A stretch of 62,538 nucleotides of DNA from Mycoplasmatales bacterium (GCA_014238225.1 JABABL010000004.1:1-62538); one strand, 5' to 3'. Positions 21,733-33,212 are shown, counted from the first letter of the stretch. The notes: generated by a model from the letters alone, not told the origin. A program made the numbers and translations.

Positions 21733-22815
21733 TTATTTCCTTACTCCGTCTTTAAAATTCTCTTTGACGTATCCGTCAATTATTTTTTTGATTTTTGGAA
21801 AGCAATCATCTTGAGATATATTGTGTACCATTACGCCATCAATATAAATTAGGACATTTTTCCGTCCTCCAACAACAGCAATATCACAATCCCTTGCTTC
21901 TCCTGGTCCATTTACTACGCAACCCATAATAGCGACCTTTACACTTGCATAAACTGTTTTTAAATATTTATCCATTAATTCAACTAAAGGCACCATATTA
22001 TATTCTAGTCGCCCACAGGTAGGACAAGCAATTAACTTAGGCACTCCACGCACTAAGCCGAACATATTTAGTATTTCTTTGGCAACAAATATTTCTTGTG
22101 TTGGATCACCAGTAATAGAGACGCGAACAGTATTCCCTAATCCCTCATTTAATAATGTTCCCAGTCCAAAAGATGTTTTTATAGAACCTCTAACGATATC
22201 ACCCACTTCAGTAATACCTAAGTGCAGGGGATAATTATATTTATCTGCAAACATTTTATATGCCTCTATAGCAAGCAATGGGTTACTAGATTTCAATGAA
22301 ACCACGATGTCCTCAAATCCAAATTTCTCTAATGCTTTTATACTTTTTTCTGCAGACTTGAAAAGACCAAGCGCAGTCAATCCGTATTCTTCTAATACAT
22401 CATTATCCAAACTACCAGAATTTATACCAACCCTGACAGGAATTTTTTTTGATTTTAAAGCTTTGACTACTTCCTCAACGTGTTCCATTTTTTTAATGTT
22501 GCCTGGATTTCAACGAATTTTATGAATTCCGGCTTCGATGGCCATTAATGCTAATCGATAATTGAAGTGAATATCTGCCACTAAAGGGACAGGACTAACG
22601 GGAATTATTTCCTTTAAAGCAACCGCATCTCTTTGATCCAGTACTGCGAGTCTCACTATTTGACAACCACTATTTTTTAACAAGTTAATTTGTTTTAACG
22701 TTTCTTCAACATTATGAGTTTTAGAAGTACACATACTTTGAATAACAACATCTCTGTTGCCACCTATTTGCACATCTTTAACAAAAACTTTTTTTGTTTC
22801 TCATCGCTTATACAT
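21733..22815 (-). CDS. ispG: 4-hydroxy-3-methylbut-2-enyl diphosphate synthase IspG
   Basis: The penultimate MEP pathway step, converting the cyclic diphosphate to HMBPP with a [4Fe-4S] cluster. A protein of 360 residues. Cluster ligands are Cys264 and Cys267 in C-P-T-C-G-R, Cys299 in G-C-V-V-N-G-P-G-E and Glu306. The start ATG 22815 gives M-Y-K-R-W with the Trp as TGA. The -10 box is 9 bases upstream and overlaps the promoter of the opposite operon. Confidence 0.95.
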
Positions 22816-22824
22816 ACAATTTAT

Positions 22825-22834
22825 AGTATACAAT
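22825..22834. promoter_or_regulatory. Overlapping divergent -10 boxes of ispG and rpmG
   Basis: TATACT on the minus strand (22825-22830, ispG) overlaps TACAAT on the plus strand (22829-22834, rpmG operon). The plus transcript would carry a leader of about 25-30 bases with a Shine-Dalgarno sequence; the minus one would be leaderless. Both cannot be occupied at once. Confidence 0.45.
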
Positions 22835-22866
22835 TAATCTAAAAAAGAATTCAATAAAGGAAAAAA

Positions 22867-23019
22867 ATGAGAGATAAACTACAACTAAGATGCACAACAT
22901 GTAAAGAAGAAAACTACATTTATAAAAAAAACAAAAGTATTCACCCTGAAAAACTAAAAATAAATAAATACTGTTGAAAATGTAATACCAAAACAGCTCA
23001 CGAAGAAAAGAAAAAATAG
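22867..23019 (+). CDS. rpmG: 50S ribosomal protein L33
   Basis: A protein of 50 residues. Two Cys-x-x-Cys pairs (9/12 and 36/39) form the zinc-binding version of L33. AAAGGA sits 7 bases before the ATG, one of the clearer Shine-Dalgarno sequences here. One TGA-encoded Trp lies between the second Cys pair. The next gene starts at the following base. Confidence 0.93.
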
Positions 23020-23673
23020 TTGAACATAATAACAATTCCCAATGGTTATTTAAACGAGAATACATATATAGTTTCGGGTAATAGTACTGACTGTATCCTT
23101 GTAGACCCTGGTTTTGACTATCCATTAATAAAGTCAAAAATATTGGAAACTAAATTATCTCCAAAATACATATTAATAACTCATGGTCATTTTGACCATA
23201 TCCACTCTGTTGACAAGATTGTTAGTGATTTTGATATAAAAGACATTTTTATACATGAGTTAGACGCAGACTTCCCTTTTGATCCCGTAAAAAATGCCAG
23301 CTATTGACACACTAGTTTTGTTATGAATACACATAAAATTAAAACATTTCATAATATGGATATTTTAAAACTACTAAATTTTGAAATTATATGCGTAGGT
23401 CTTCAAGGACATACTCCGGGAAGCACATTTTTTGTATTTGAAAAAGAAAAAGTAATGTTCACTGGCGATACTCTTATTAAAGAGGACTTGGGTATAACTC
23501 ATTTATACGGAGGGTCTCACGACAAGATAATAAAAACAGCATTTGAAATAACAAAAATGTCGAAAGAATATACAATTTATCCCGGACACGGAACGTTTAG
23601 TAGTATAGAATATGAGTTAAATAATAATAAATATTTAAGGACGGCATGACAACAATACAAACAAAAAATATAA
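23020..23673 (+). CDS. Metallo-beta-lactamase-fold hydrolase (glyoxalase II-like)
   Basis: A protein of 217 residues with the metal-binding H-G-H-F-D-H at 55-60, G-H-T-P-G-S, F-T-G-D-T-L and a late P-G-H-G-T. These fit small cytosolic thioesterase-type hydrolases; the substrate is unknown. The TTG start directly follows the L33 stop, and its end overlaps pepP by 28 bases. Two Trp codons are TGA. Confidence 0.85.
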
Positions 23674-24728
23674 GAGATCTAATAAAAAAAAGTAATGTGG
23701 ACGCTATTCTTTTGAAAAGCGAAACTAATAGATATTGATTAACAGAATTTCATTCTACGTTGGGCTATTTAATTTGTACACCAGAAAAAAACATTCTTTT
23801 AGTAGATGGAAGATATTATGAAATGGCACAAGAAAATGCTAAAAATGTTGACGAATTAATACAGTTTAGTTCATTGTTTGATGATATTCTTGATGTCCTA
23901 CAAAAGAACAATATTACAAAATTAGGAATAGAAAAAAATTATTTAACTGTTGGAGAATATTTGTTATATGAAAAAAATATACCAAAAATTTCTTTGCATG
24001 CTGTTGATTGCACAAGAATGCGTATGAAAAAAACAGAAAATGAACTGAAGCACTTAAAAAAAGCTGCGGAAATCACAGATGAAATATTTACAAAAACTAT
24101 AAAATTTATCAAATCCGGAATGAGCGAGAAAGATATTGCGAACTTTATGTACAATCAAGCCAGACTTCTAGGGGCGGAGAAAGAATCCTTTGATTACATT
24201 ATTGCTTCGGGTCATCGAAGCTCTTTGCCACACGGAGTGGCTAGTGATAAAATTATCGAAGAAAATGAATTCATTACTTTGGATTTTGGAGTTAAATATA
24301 AAGGTTTTTGTAGTGATATGACTCGCAATATATTTGTGGGACGTTGCAAAAATTTTCATGGAGAGCACGAAAAACTATTTAACACGGTTCGAGAAGCACA
24401 ACAGGTAGGAATTGATGCATTAAAACCGGGAGTCAAGTGCTCAGATATTGATAAATTAGTTCGTAAATACATTGACAACGCTGGTTACAAGGGATATTTC
24501 AGCCATGGGCTGGGGCACGGACTTGGGATTGATATTCATGAAGCTCCTTATTTAAGTCCTAAAGACAATGAAATATTACAAGAAAACATGGTAGTAACAG
24601 TTGAGCCAGGAATTTACTTGCCTAACCTTTTCGGTTCTAGAATTGAAGATGATTTAGTAATAACTAAGAACGGTTCTTATTCTTTAAATAGTTCAAACAG
24701 AAATGTAGTGTGCACAAAAAATGATTAA
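23646..24728 (+). CDS. pepP: Xaa-Pro aminopeptidase
   Basis: A dimetal creatinase-fold peptidase of 360 residues that removes N-terminal residues before proline. The ligands are Asp213 (L-D-F-G), Asp224 (S-D-M-T-R), His291 (G-L-G-H-G), Glu320 (V-E-P-G) and Glu334 (R-I-E-D-D). It lies next to efp, a common arrangement in Firmicutes. A TGA-encoded Trp lies near residue 31. Confidence 0.92.
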
Positions 24729-25278
24729 TGTTAATACATTTAGTCCTGGAACCACATTTAAAAAGGATGGAAAAGTGTATTCTGTAGTTTCAAGTCAACA
24801 TTCGAAGACAGGGAGAGGACAAGCTCATGTTAAAACTAAGGTGAAAAATTTAGAAACAAAAAATATTACGCAAATAACATTTACTGGGGGAGAAATGGTG
24901 GAACCTGCCTTTATCGAAACAACAAAAACCAGTTACTTGTATAATGATGGAGATCAATATATTTTCATGGATTCAAAAAGCTATGAACAACTTATTTTGC
25001 TTCGTGAAAATTTAAACGGAAAAGAAAACTTACTCATAGAAAATTTGGAAGTTCAGGTAGTTCTTTTTGAAAACAAACCAATTGACTGTATTTTTCCAGC
25101 TAACGTTGAATATGAAGTTGCAACTACAGAGCCAGCAGTTAGAGGAAACACATCCAAGGCAGCTTTGAAAAAATGTACTCTTGCTAATGGTCTAAAGGTT
25201 ATGATACCTTTGTTTGTTAAAGCAGGCGACAGAATTTTAGTAAACTCAGATTCGCTAAAGTACTCAGGAAAAGTGTAA
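24721..25278 (+). CDS. efp: Elongation factor P
   Basis: Relieves ribosome stalling on polyproline. A protein of 185 residues, the standard three-domain length. At the tip loop of domain I the sequence is K-T-G-R-G-Q rather than the common K-P-G-K-G, so the residue that is modified in other bacteria appears to be Arg. The C-terminal OB domain has the expected V-R-G-N-T and G-D-R-I-L-V-N-S. It overlaps pepP by 8 bases. Confidence 0.95.
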   Translation: MINVNTFSPGTTFKKDGKVYSVVSSQHSKTGRGQAHVKTKVKNLETKNITQITFTGGEMVEPAFIETTKTSYLYNDGDQYIFMDSKSYEQLILLRENLNGKENLLIENLEVQVVLFENKPIDCIFPANVEYEVATTEPAVRGNTSKAALKKCTLANGLKVMIPLFVKAGDRILVNSDSLKYSGKV

Positions 25279-25677
25279 ATGAAAGACAAAATAAGATATC
25301 GCGCATTAATAAAATTCATGTACGAATATTGACAAAAAACGGGAGACTTAACTGACTTAGGTGATTTTGTGTTTTTATCGTCGAACTCAACCGCTCACTT
25401 AATAACCTTGACAAAAGTTGAATGCGAAGAGTTGAGCAAATTTTCAGAAGAATATTCTCAAATAAAGGAAAAAATAATATCTTTATTGATAAATTGAACA
25501 TGAGAAAGAGTTGGAGTTCTTGAAAAAATAATCCTTTCATATTTTACTTTCAAAATAATTCACGATAAAAAAAATAAACCTTTGTATGTTGACATCGCGG
25601 TTAAAATTAGCAAAAATTATTGCAAAGAAGACACGTTCAGAATTATAAATGGAATTTTAGATAAAATTGAAAAATAG
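25279..25677 (+). CDS. nusB: Transcription antitermination factor NusB
   Basis: A short helical protein of 132 residues. The N-terminal R-Y-R-A-L-I-K-F-M-Y-E fits the family, and the C-terminal half shows W-E-R then L-E-K-I-I-L-S-Y-F and N-G-I-L-D-K-I. It sits directly after efp, the usual place. Three Trp codons are TGA. It overlaps the next gene by 11 bases. Confidence 0.85.
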
Positions 25678-26413
25678 TTTTAAATCGAAAAAGATTATTA
25701 AAATTATTAAACATAATTTTAATAATCTTTCCAAAACTCGCAAATGTAACATATACAAATACATTTTCTCTTACTACAGAGAAAATACTAATCTATTGTC
25801 TTTTAAAATGTTTATCTCCGTTTTAGCTAATAATACAAACATAAATCATAAAGATATGGGAAACATCCTGACTGATGCATTGTTATTAATAGTGAGTTTA
25901 AGAAATGTTTCAGATAGTGAAAATACAATTAAAAAGAGTAAAAATTTCATAAAAAGGCAAAAAGCAATGTATGCATTTTTTCAAAAAAATATTAGCATCA
26001 TTGTGCAAGATAAGGAGATTGTTAAATCTTTCAATGAAATTAATATTTTATCTAATTCTGGTTTAAGTAACACTTATGCACCAAAAATAAAATTAAGACA
26101 AGCAAATTCCTTAATTCCCTTCATTAAGGAGGCTCTTTTTTTAAAGCAAATTGCAATGAAATTTAATTGTTCTCGTGTACAAAGAGAAACAATTTTTTAC
26201 TTAGCCCTTGCGCTGGGAGTTTCTTTTGACTATAAATTTTTTGCATTCGAACCCAAAAAATACTTTGGAATATTGCGGGATGAATCACCTTTAGAAATAC
26301 ACAACTTTTATAAAAAGTACTTACTAAAAGGATTAAACACATACGAGTCAAATACCGAACATGAAAACTTTAAAGAAATGCTAAAGATTATTAAAAGAAA
26401 CACTTTATTATAA
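25667..26413 (+). CDS. Unknown protein in the ispA position; possibly a degenerate polyprenyl synthetase
   Basis: A protein of 248 residues, largely helical and basic, starting at TTG 25667. It lies between nusB and dxs, where Firmicutes usually carry ispA (often after folD and xseAB). N-H-K-D-M-G then L-T-D-A-L-L at residues 60-73 resembles the T-N-H-K-x-x-G and G-D-A-L-L stretch of polyprenyl synthetases, and L-G-V-S-F at 183-187 resembles L-G-x-x-F-Q. Both Asp-rich motifs needed for catalysis are missing. I cannot assign it; it may be an unrelated helical protein. Confidence 0.55.
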   Translation: MKNSFKSKKIIKIIKHNFNNLSKTRKCNIYKYIFSYYRENTNLLSFKMFISVLANNTNINHKDMGNILTDALLLIVSLRNVSDSENTIKKSKNFIKRQKAMYAFFQKNISIIVQDKEIVKSFNEINILSNSGLSNTYAPKIKLRQANSLIPFIKEALFLKQIAMKFNCSRVQRETIFYLALALGVSFDYKFFAFEPKKYFGILRDESPLEIHNFYKKYLLKGLNTYESNTEHENFKEMLKIIKRNTLL

Positions 26414-26417
26414 AAGT

Positions 26418-28286
26418 ATGAAAATTGAAGAAATAAAAGATCCAACTTTCCTGAATAATTACGATGTAAAAAAAATGGAAACACTTTCCAAAGACATTAG
26501 ACAATTCCTTATTGAAAAAATTACAAAATACGGTGGTCATTTAAGTAGCAACTTAGGAGTGGTAGAATTAACTATTGCCATTCATTTTGTTTTTGATTTT
26601 TCAAAAGACAAACTTGTTTTTGATATCGGTCATCAGTCTTATGTCCACAAAATTTTAACCGGGAGAGGAAAAGATTTTCACACACTACGACAATTAAATG
26701 GACTTAGCGGCTTTCAATCTCTAAAAGAAAGTGAATATGACCATTCTGAAGCAGGACATGCAGGAACCAGTATTGGAATAGGAATGGGCTTGGCATACTC
26801 AAGTAACGTTAACAATATAAGAAATAATGTGATTTCTATCATTGGCGATGCTAGTATTACTAATGGTGTAGCATTGGAATCGTTGAATGATTTAGGTCAT
26901 AGAAATCACAAGTTAATAATTGTGTTGAACGATAATGAAATGAGCATATCTCAAAATATTGGTTCATTACAACAGTTTTTAGGACAGTTAAAAACAAAAG
27001 ATACTTTAAGAAAAAATTACGAAAAATATTCTAAATTGGATAAGGCAGAATTAATTCCTGCATTAAACATTTTAGGGAAAGCAATTTTTAATCCTGTGAA
27101 GAAAAATTTTGCGCCACAAAATTTATTTGAAAATTTAGGATTAGAATACATGGGTCCAGTAAGTGGGCATAATATAGGTGACTTGATTTATGCGCTAAAT
27201 AAAGCGAAAGAAACCACTAGGCCTATTGTTTTACATGTTAAAACTGTTAAGGGAAAAGGTCTAAAAGACGCAGAACTTGATAAAGATGGAAAATTTCATG
27301 GTTTAGCTAAGAAGAATGTTTCGCTTGGAAATTTACTATATAAAAAATCATGGAGTGAGATTATTGCTTTCATTGTTTATAAAAAAATGAAAAACAATTC
27401 AAAAATCACTGTTATAACCCCCGCTATGAAATCCGGTAGTAAACTTGAAAAAATATTCTCAGATTTCCCAAAACGATCTATTGATTCTGGTATAGCTGAA
27501 TCTCATGCAGTTTTAACAGCAGTAGGGTTGTCCTTAGGAAAAGCCAGACCTTTTGTCTCAATATACAGTACTTTTTTACAAAGAGCTTTTGATCAGATTA
27601 TTCACGATGTGGCAAAAATGGAGCAACCTTTAATTTTCGGTGTGGATAGATGTGGAATTATTGGAGAAGACGGAGCTTCTCACCAAGGACTCTTTGATCT
27701 TCCGTTTTTGCTTAACATTCCCAACATTGTGGTTATAACTCCAAATAATCAAGAGAAGGCTGAGGAAGCCTTTAATTATGCTTTTGCACAAAAAGCAAAA
27801 GCCGTTTTCATTAGATATTCAAAAAATAAAATTTTCTTTAATTCTGATTTTTCTACTTCAAATAAACTAGAAATCGGAAAATGAGAGAAGGATGCTTGGG
27901 ATAGTAAAAACAACAGTTGTATTATTTCTTATGGTGATTTTTTTGATGATATCAAGGAATACTTGAAAAAAAACGACAAAAAAATTAATTTAATAAACGC
28001 TCTTTTTCAAAAACCTATTGATAAAAAGATGATGTTAGAAATAGCTAAAATGAAGTATATTTTAGTATACGAGGAGTCTTATATAGAAGGAGGTTTGGCA
28101 AGTAAAATGCTAAACTTTTTTAATGAGTTGCGTCTTGAAAATATGCCTAAAATTTTAGTAAGAGGGATAAAAGGAGATTTTATTCAACACGGAGTAAAAA
28201 ATGAAGTCATGTTGTTAAATAAATTATCACCCGAACAAGTGTTCAATGAATTTAAATCTTTTATTGATTTAGATGAAACAAGATAA
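26418..28286 (+). CDS. dxs: 1-deoxy-D-xylulose-5-phosphate synthase
   Basis: The first MEP enzyme, joining pyruvate and glyceraldehyde 3-phosphate with thiamine diphosphate. A protein of 622 residues. The ThDP loop reads G-D-A-S-I-T-N-G; the pyrimidine domain has D-R-C-G-I-I-G-E-D-G-A-S-H-Q-G, and the C-terminal transketolase domain is complete. Compared with the usual G-D-G-A, the Gly at the third position of the loop is Ala. It overlaps dinB by 14 bases. Confidence 0.94.
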
Positions 28287-29364
28287 AAAAGTTATTTTGC
28301 ATATAGATTTAGATAGTTATTTTACTTCCGTGGAGGAGTTATACGATTCTAGTTTAAAAAACATTCCTGTGATTATTGGCGGTCACACAACGAGATCTGT
28401 TGTGAGTTCTCCTAATTATATTGCAAGAAAATACAAAATTCATGCTGGTATGCCGGTTTTTAAGGCCCAACGTCTTTGCCCGAATGTTAAAGTTTTAAAT
28501 TCCAATCATGCTCTATATTTAAAACACTCGAAACAAATTGAAAACATACTAAAAGAAAAATACACACATAACTTGGTGTCAAGTTCAATTGACGAGTGAT
28601 ATTTAGATGCTACGGATATATGAAATGAATATAAATCGGTTACAGGTATAGCAAAATCAATACAAAGTGAAATATTGGATAAAACGAAACTAAAAATAAG
28701 TATTGGTTGCTCATACACTTTGTTTTTAGCAAAAATGGCAACAGGAATTAATAAACCTTTTGGAATTACTGTAATTTCTAATAAAGACGATATGGGAAAA
28801 ATATTCTCTCTGCCTATAGAGAAAATGCACGGTGTTGGTAAAACAAAAATAGAAAAATTGCAAGAGTTAAATATATTCATAATAAAAGACTTTCTTTATT
28901 TTCCGAATCAAAAAAAGCTTTTTAGTATGTTTGGAATAAATTATTTTTATTTTATTAATGCGCTGCAAGGGAAAACAGAAAATTCAATTAAGTCGCTAAC
29001 AAACAGATCATCAAAAAGCATTGGCAGTAGCAGCACTTTAGTGGCGGATTCAGATGATTATAGAGAAATAAAAAACGTACTGATGTCTCTTGTAAAAACT
29101 GTTAGTAGAAGATGCAAAGAGGAAAAGGTTTGTGGAAACGTTATTCACTGTAACATACGTTATGCAAATTGAAAAAACGTTTCCAAACAAGTGAAGTTAG
29201 ATTATTTTGTAAACAGTGAGGCAGATATTTTTCAGCACGTTATTACTCTTTTTGAAGATATCTATAACCATAATAGTGTTAGATTAGTAGGAATATCCGT
29301 GGATAATTTAATAATGAATTCAAATTATAAGAAACAGTTGTCTTGAGATTTTTCTAATATTTAG
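28273..29364 (+). CDS. dinB: Y-family DNA polymerase IV
   Basis: A translesion polymerase of 363 residues. The metal ligands are Asp12 in H-I-D-L-D and Asp107/Glu108 in S-I-D-E; the fingers, the helix-hairpin-helix of the thumb (G-V-G-K-T) and a little-finger domain follow. Five Trp codons are TGA. It closes the rpmG-to-dinB run and is followed by a terminator-like hairpin. Confidence 0.9.
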
Positions 29365-29402
29365 TATTCTTAACAACAAGGTGTGAAAGAAGTATTTTTT
29401 TT
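29365..29402 (+). terminator. Rho-independent terminator after dinB
   Basis: TATTCTT (29365-29371) pairs with AAGAA...TA (29387-29394, one bulged G), followed by eight T. It begins at the base after the dinB stop. Confidence 0.55.
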
Positions 29403-29410
29403 AGAATTGG

Positions 29411-29416
29411 TATAAT
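29411..29416 (+). promoter_or_regulatory. -10 box of the ABC transporter operon
   Basis: A TGG-TATAAT arrangement. It is too near ATG 29421 (4 bases) for that codon to be in the mRNA, which favours ATG 29430 as the start. Confidence 0.5.
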
Positions 29417-29429
29417 TACTATGTACTAT

Positions 29430-30410
29430 ATGAAAACAACTGCAGTTTATCCTTCTAAAAACTTAAAAGTGTCACCTTTATTGAAGGTTGAACCAAAACA
29501 CGAAGCAGTAATAGAAGTAAAAAATTTAAGTAAAAAATTTGGTAAAAAAAACGTTTTAAAAAATGTATCGTTTTCGGTTTATCCTGGCACTATACATGGT
29601 TTTATTGGAAAGAATGGCGCAGGAAAAACAACAACTATAAAATCCATCATTGGTGGTTATTTGGTTGAATCTGGACAAATAACAGTGTGCGGCGCTGCAG
29701 CAGGAACTAAGGAAGCGAAAAAGCAAATTTCCTATATTCCTGAAAACACAAGATTCCCATCCAATCAAACTGTACAAAGCTATTTATATTACATGGCAAG
29801 AATATCTGGTTATTGTAGAAAGGATTCAAAAGCAGTAATTGACTTATACTACAAAGAAAATTTTATGAATTTAGCTCCGTTTTGAAAGGAAAACCCGGAA
29901 AAACTTTCTAGTGGCGAAAAGAAAAAAATATTTTTAATTCAATCTCTATTAATAACACCCAAAGTGTTGGTAATGGATGAACCTACCGCAAATTTAGATC
30001 CCGATGCTCGTTCTGATTTTTTTACCATTCTGAAAAAAATTAGATCACTGGGGGTGTCGGTTTTTATTTCATCACACATCTTGTTTGAATTAAATCAAAT
30101 AGTGGATAATATCACGGTTTTAAAAAATGGAGAGGTACTCTTTACAGGCAGTGTAAAGAAAATCAAAGACTCTCACAATAAATATGAGATTAGTTCTGAT
30201 AGTTCACAAAAGTTAACTAAAATTATTCCAAAAAAACTTAAAGCAACGCTAAAAAATCACGAAACTGTAGTGGTTTCTATAAAGAACAAAGAGGATATTG
30301 TGTTCATTCAAAATCTTGCAAGGGAAAACGAAATTACTATTTTCGAATTCTACAAACAACATCTTGATTTAAACACGATTTATCACAATCTAGATAAAAC
30401 TAAATCATAA
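29430..30410 (+). CDS. ABC transporter ATP-binding protein
   Basis: An ATPase of about 326 residues from ATG 29430 (ATG 29421 adds 3). Walker A is G-K-N-G-A-G-K-T-T near 60-68, the signature L-S-S-G-E, Walker B L-V-M-D-E-P and the switch His S-S-H. A C-terminal extension of about 90 residues follows. The type is that of ABC-2 exporters and antibiotic or lipid efflux pumps. Its stop overlaps the permease start by one base. Confidence 0.9.
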
Positions 30411-32158
30411 TGCCAAAAAAAAACGAAAAAACACAAACATCTCTCGAAACAATTTTGAACGAAGAAATTAGTGAAATAACAACTCAATTAGATTCTTTTA
30501 CAAAACAAAATTGAAATCTGGCTATTTTTATTTTTTCTTTTAAATCCTTTCTAAAGTCAAAACTTTCCGCTGGTATAATTTTGATGGGTGCTTTTATTAG
30601 TTTTGGATTGACACTTATATATGCCATTACTTCAAGAGGATCATTGGATAATTTCACTAACTCTTATTTCCCATTATTAATTGCTGTATTGTTAACTTTT
30701 TATTCTTTCGCATTCACATTTGTGTTTGTTGCTGGACGGGTCGTACAAACATTTACAAAAGAGATAGAAATAGGTATTATGCTCGTTATTCTTTCCAAAC
30801 CCGTTACCAAAAGAAACATTTTTTTCCAAAAATACTTCGGATTACTTGCCTCTATAGTCGTGTTCGCGTTAGTGTTAATGATAGCATCTTATCTTTCAAT
30901 TTGATTGGGAATAGTATTGGGAGCTTTATTGAGTTCTTCTAGTGGTGGTGTAACAATATTAAATCAAGTAAATGTAATGACTCAAATTTTATCGAGAGAG
31001 TGAAATATAGTTCAAGCAGTAAGCGCATTGGTTTTTTTATCCGCATTGTTTTTAATTTTTTTCATGACCGTTCTATCTGGTGTTTCAATTTTCATATCTT
31101 TATATTTTAATACCATAGTGTCCACCCTTATTATAGTTGGCGCTGGATTAATAGGTTTTTTCAGTGGTTCGCTGCTTCCAGCGATTATAAATATTACCAC
31201 TCTCACAGCTACCACAAATACAACCCTTGCTGAGTTGTTTCCTACAACAAATTCAGGAGGGACGCGTTACGAGGGCTTTGTTTATAATGGTGATTCTTCA
31301 AATGCCACACTAGAACAAATAGAAGCGGAAGGCTCTGAATCTAACCTAAACAATATTGTAGAAGCAATTCCTGGAACCATTCTTACATCGCGCAGTCGAG
31401 GTCCTTTTGTAGATATGCTGAGACAATCCTTGACTCCTAATGCCCAATATTCAAATGATTATTACTATACAGGATTGTTAAATGTAAACCCACTTGCTGG
31501 TGGTAGTTCAGGCTTTGATACACTGCCTGCTGGTTTTAATACCTTGATACCTGACATTGATACTCTAAATCTTAGTGCATTTCCTTTTTTAACTTCAAAT
31601 CAAAATTTATATATAGGAACAAGCAGTATATTGGGTACAACAAAACAGCTACCTTCATCAACCAATCCTTTTTTAATTAGGGCGTTACCGATTTTTGTTG
31701 AAAGTTTTGTTGAGAGTTACAATAGGACATCCATTGCTAATTATTTTGCTTCTCTTTTTAATGTTGCTTATCATGTAAATTCAATGTTGGGTGAAACAAT
31801 TTTGACAAACACTCCTATTATTGTTAATTCATTTATAAATTCTGAACAAAGTATCACTAACCAAAATTTTGGGTTTAATTTAGACTTTAGAATATACATT
31901 ACATCTTTTTCTTACTTAGGAGACATGAACGTATTTTCTTATGAAACATCTGCCGGCACAGGTGATTTAAGGCCAACACAATCAGAAGATGGTGTTTTAC
32001 AATACGGCCAGTATACTAATATACAATTTCCTATATACGTAGCAAATAATCCGCAAGAACTTTACCCTGTTGGTTCTATCTTCGGTGCTTATGGTATTGT
32101 AGGAATAGGGTCTTTGGTGACCTCTTATTGAGTATTTAAAAGAAAGGCGTTGACTTAA
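30410..32158 (+). CDS. ABC-2-type permease with a large extracellular domain
   Basis: A protein of 582 residues, partner of the preceding ATPase. A cytoplasmic start of about 40 residues is followed by a membrane domain (about six helices, residues 57-265), then about 300 residues rich in Ser, Thr and Asn that must face outside, and one last helix near the C-terminus. I recognise no family in the outer domain. Its composition resembles the lipoprotein at the left edge. The substrate is unknown. Confidence 0.75.
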
Positions 32159-32159
32159 A

Positions 32160-32864
32160 ATGGCGAAACTAAAAATTAGCAGATCAAAACTGGAACTGTT
32201 TATTAATTGTAGGAGGTGTTTTTACATGGATGTTGTTTTAAAAATTAAAAGACCTCGTACGCCTCCTTTTTCTATTAATAATGCTATTGATGTCATCCTT
32301 AGAAGAGAAATGGATTTTTATCGAAATAAAATTAATGGAGAACATCCTTATTTAAAAGCGACAAAAGATAATTTAAATTTAAAACCTTTTCTTCATCCAG
32401 ATATAAATAACTGAAGGGAAGGTTATGTAGGTATTGTTTATCATGATGAAAATAGTGATATAACTTTACACGGAGTGGTTGATGAACTGTTGGAAAACGG
32501 AAACAATGAAGTTGTGGTCGTTGATTATAAAGCAACGGCAAGGAATAAACCAGTGAAGGAGTTGGAAAGTTCCGGATGAACCGACTCATATCGCAGACAA
32601 TTGGACGTTTATGTTTGATTATTTAAACAAAATGGCTTCAAAACAAGTGATGTGGCATATTTTTGATATTGTACTGGTAACCGTAATCAAATGCATTTTT
32701 CTCATAAACTAGAATTTTTTGAACACTTCATCCCCTACAAGACCAATACTGATTGGATTAAAGAAGAATTGATTAAGGTAAGAGAAACTGTTGAAGATAA
32801 TCTCCCACCATATAATTTAAAATGTGATTATTGTATGTATAATAAAAAACAGGAGAACATTTAA
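32160..32864 (+). CDS. PD-(D/E)XK nuclease, RecB/Cas4-like
   Basis: A protein of 234 residues. The nuclease core shows Asp108 in G-V-V-D-E-L, then V-V-V-D-Y-K (Asp122, Lys124) and Q-L-D-V-Y (Gln147, Tyr151), the RecB-family motifs. Cys17/Cys20 near the start and Cys222/Cys225 near the end could bind an iron-sulfur cluster, as in Cas4 and AddB. No CRISPR or helicase partner is in the window. It starts 1 base after the permease stop. Four Trp are TGA. Confidence 0.75.
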
Positions 32865-32867
32865 AAT

Positions 32868-33212
32868 ATGAAAGATATAACAAAGTCAGATTTACTGAAC
32901 AACATTTACACAAACCCAATGGTATTGGTACAGTGATACGAACCATGATGCACTTTTTGCATGGGCATGGAAGAAACAACTCAAGCATTATATAAAAAGT
33001 TTGGAAAAGATGTTGTATTCCTGCGAATAAGCCCAGATAAGACCAAAACTTGAGAAGAAGATGTTGACATACAGGCAGAGAAGTTTTTTTGCAAAGTTAC
33101 CCCAACATATATAATTTTTGAAGAAGGCACACCAATTTATCGAAATCAGGCTCGAATTCCCTATGAAGAAATGGAACGAGTTTTGGTGAATTTAGTCAAA
33201 AGACATACTTAG
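32868..33212 (+). CDS. Thioredoxin-fold protein
   Basis: A protein of 114 residues with the redox motif W-C-T-F-C (Cys28 and Cys31) and a cis-Pro in V-T-P-T-Y. The middle pair T-F differs from the G-P of classical thioredoxin, which would change the redox potential. Several Trp, including those before Cys28, are TGA. It follows the nuclease by 3 bases and overlaps mtnN tail to tail by 21 bases. Confidence 0.85.
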
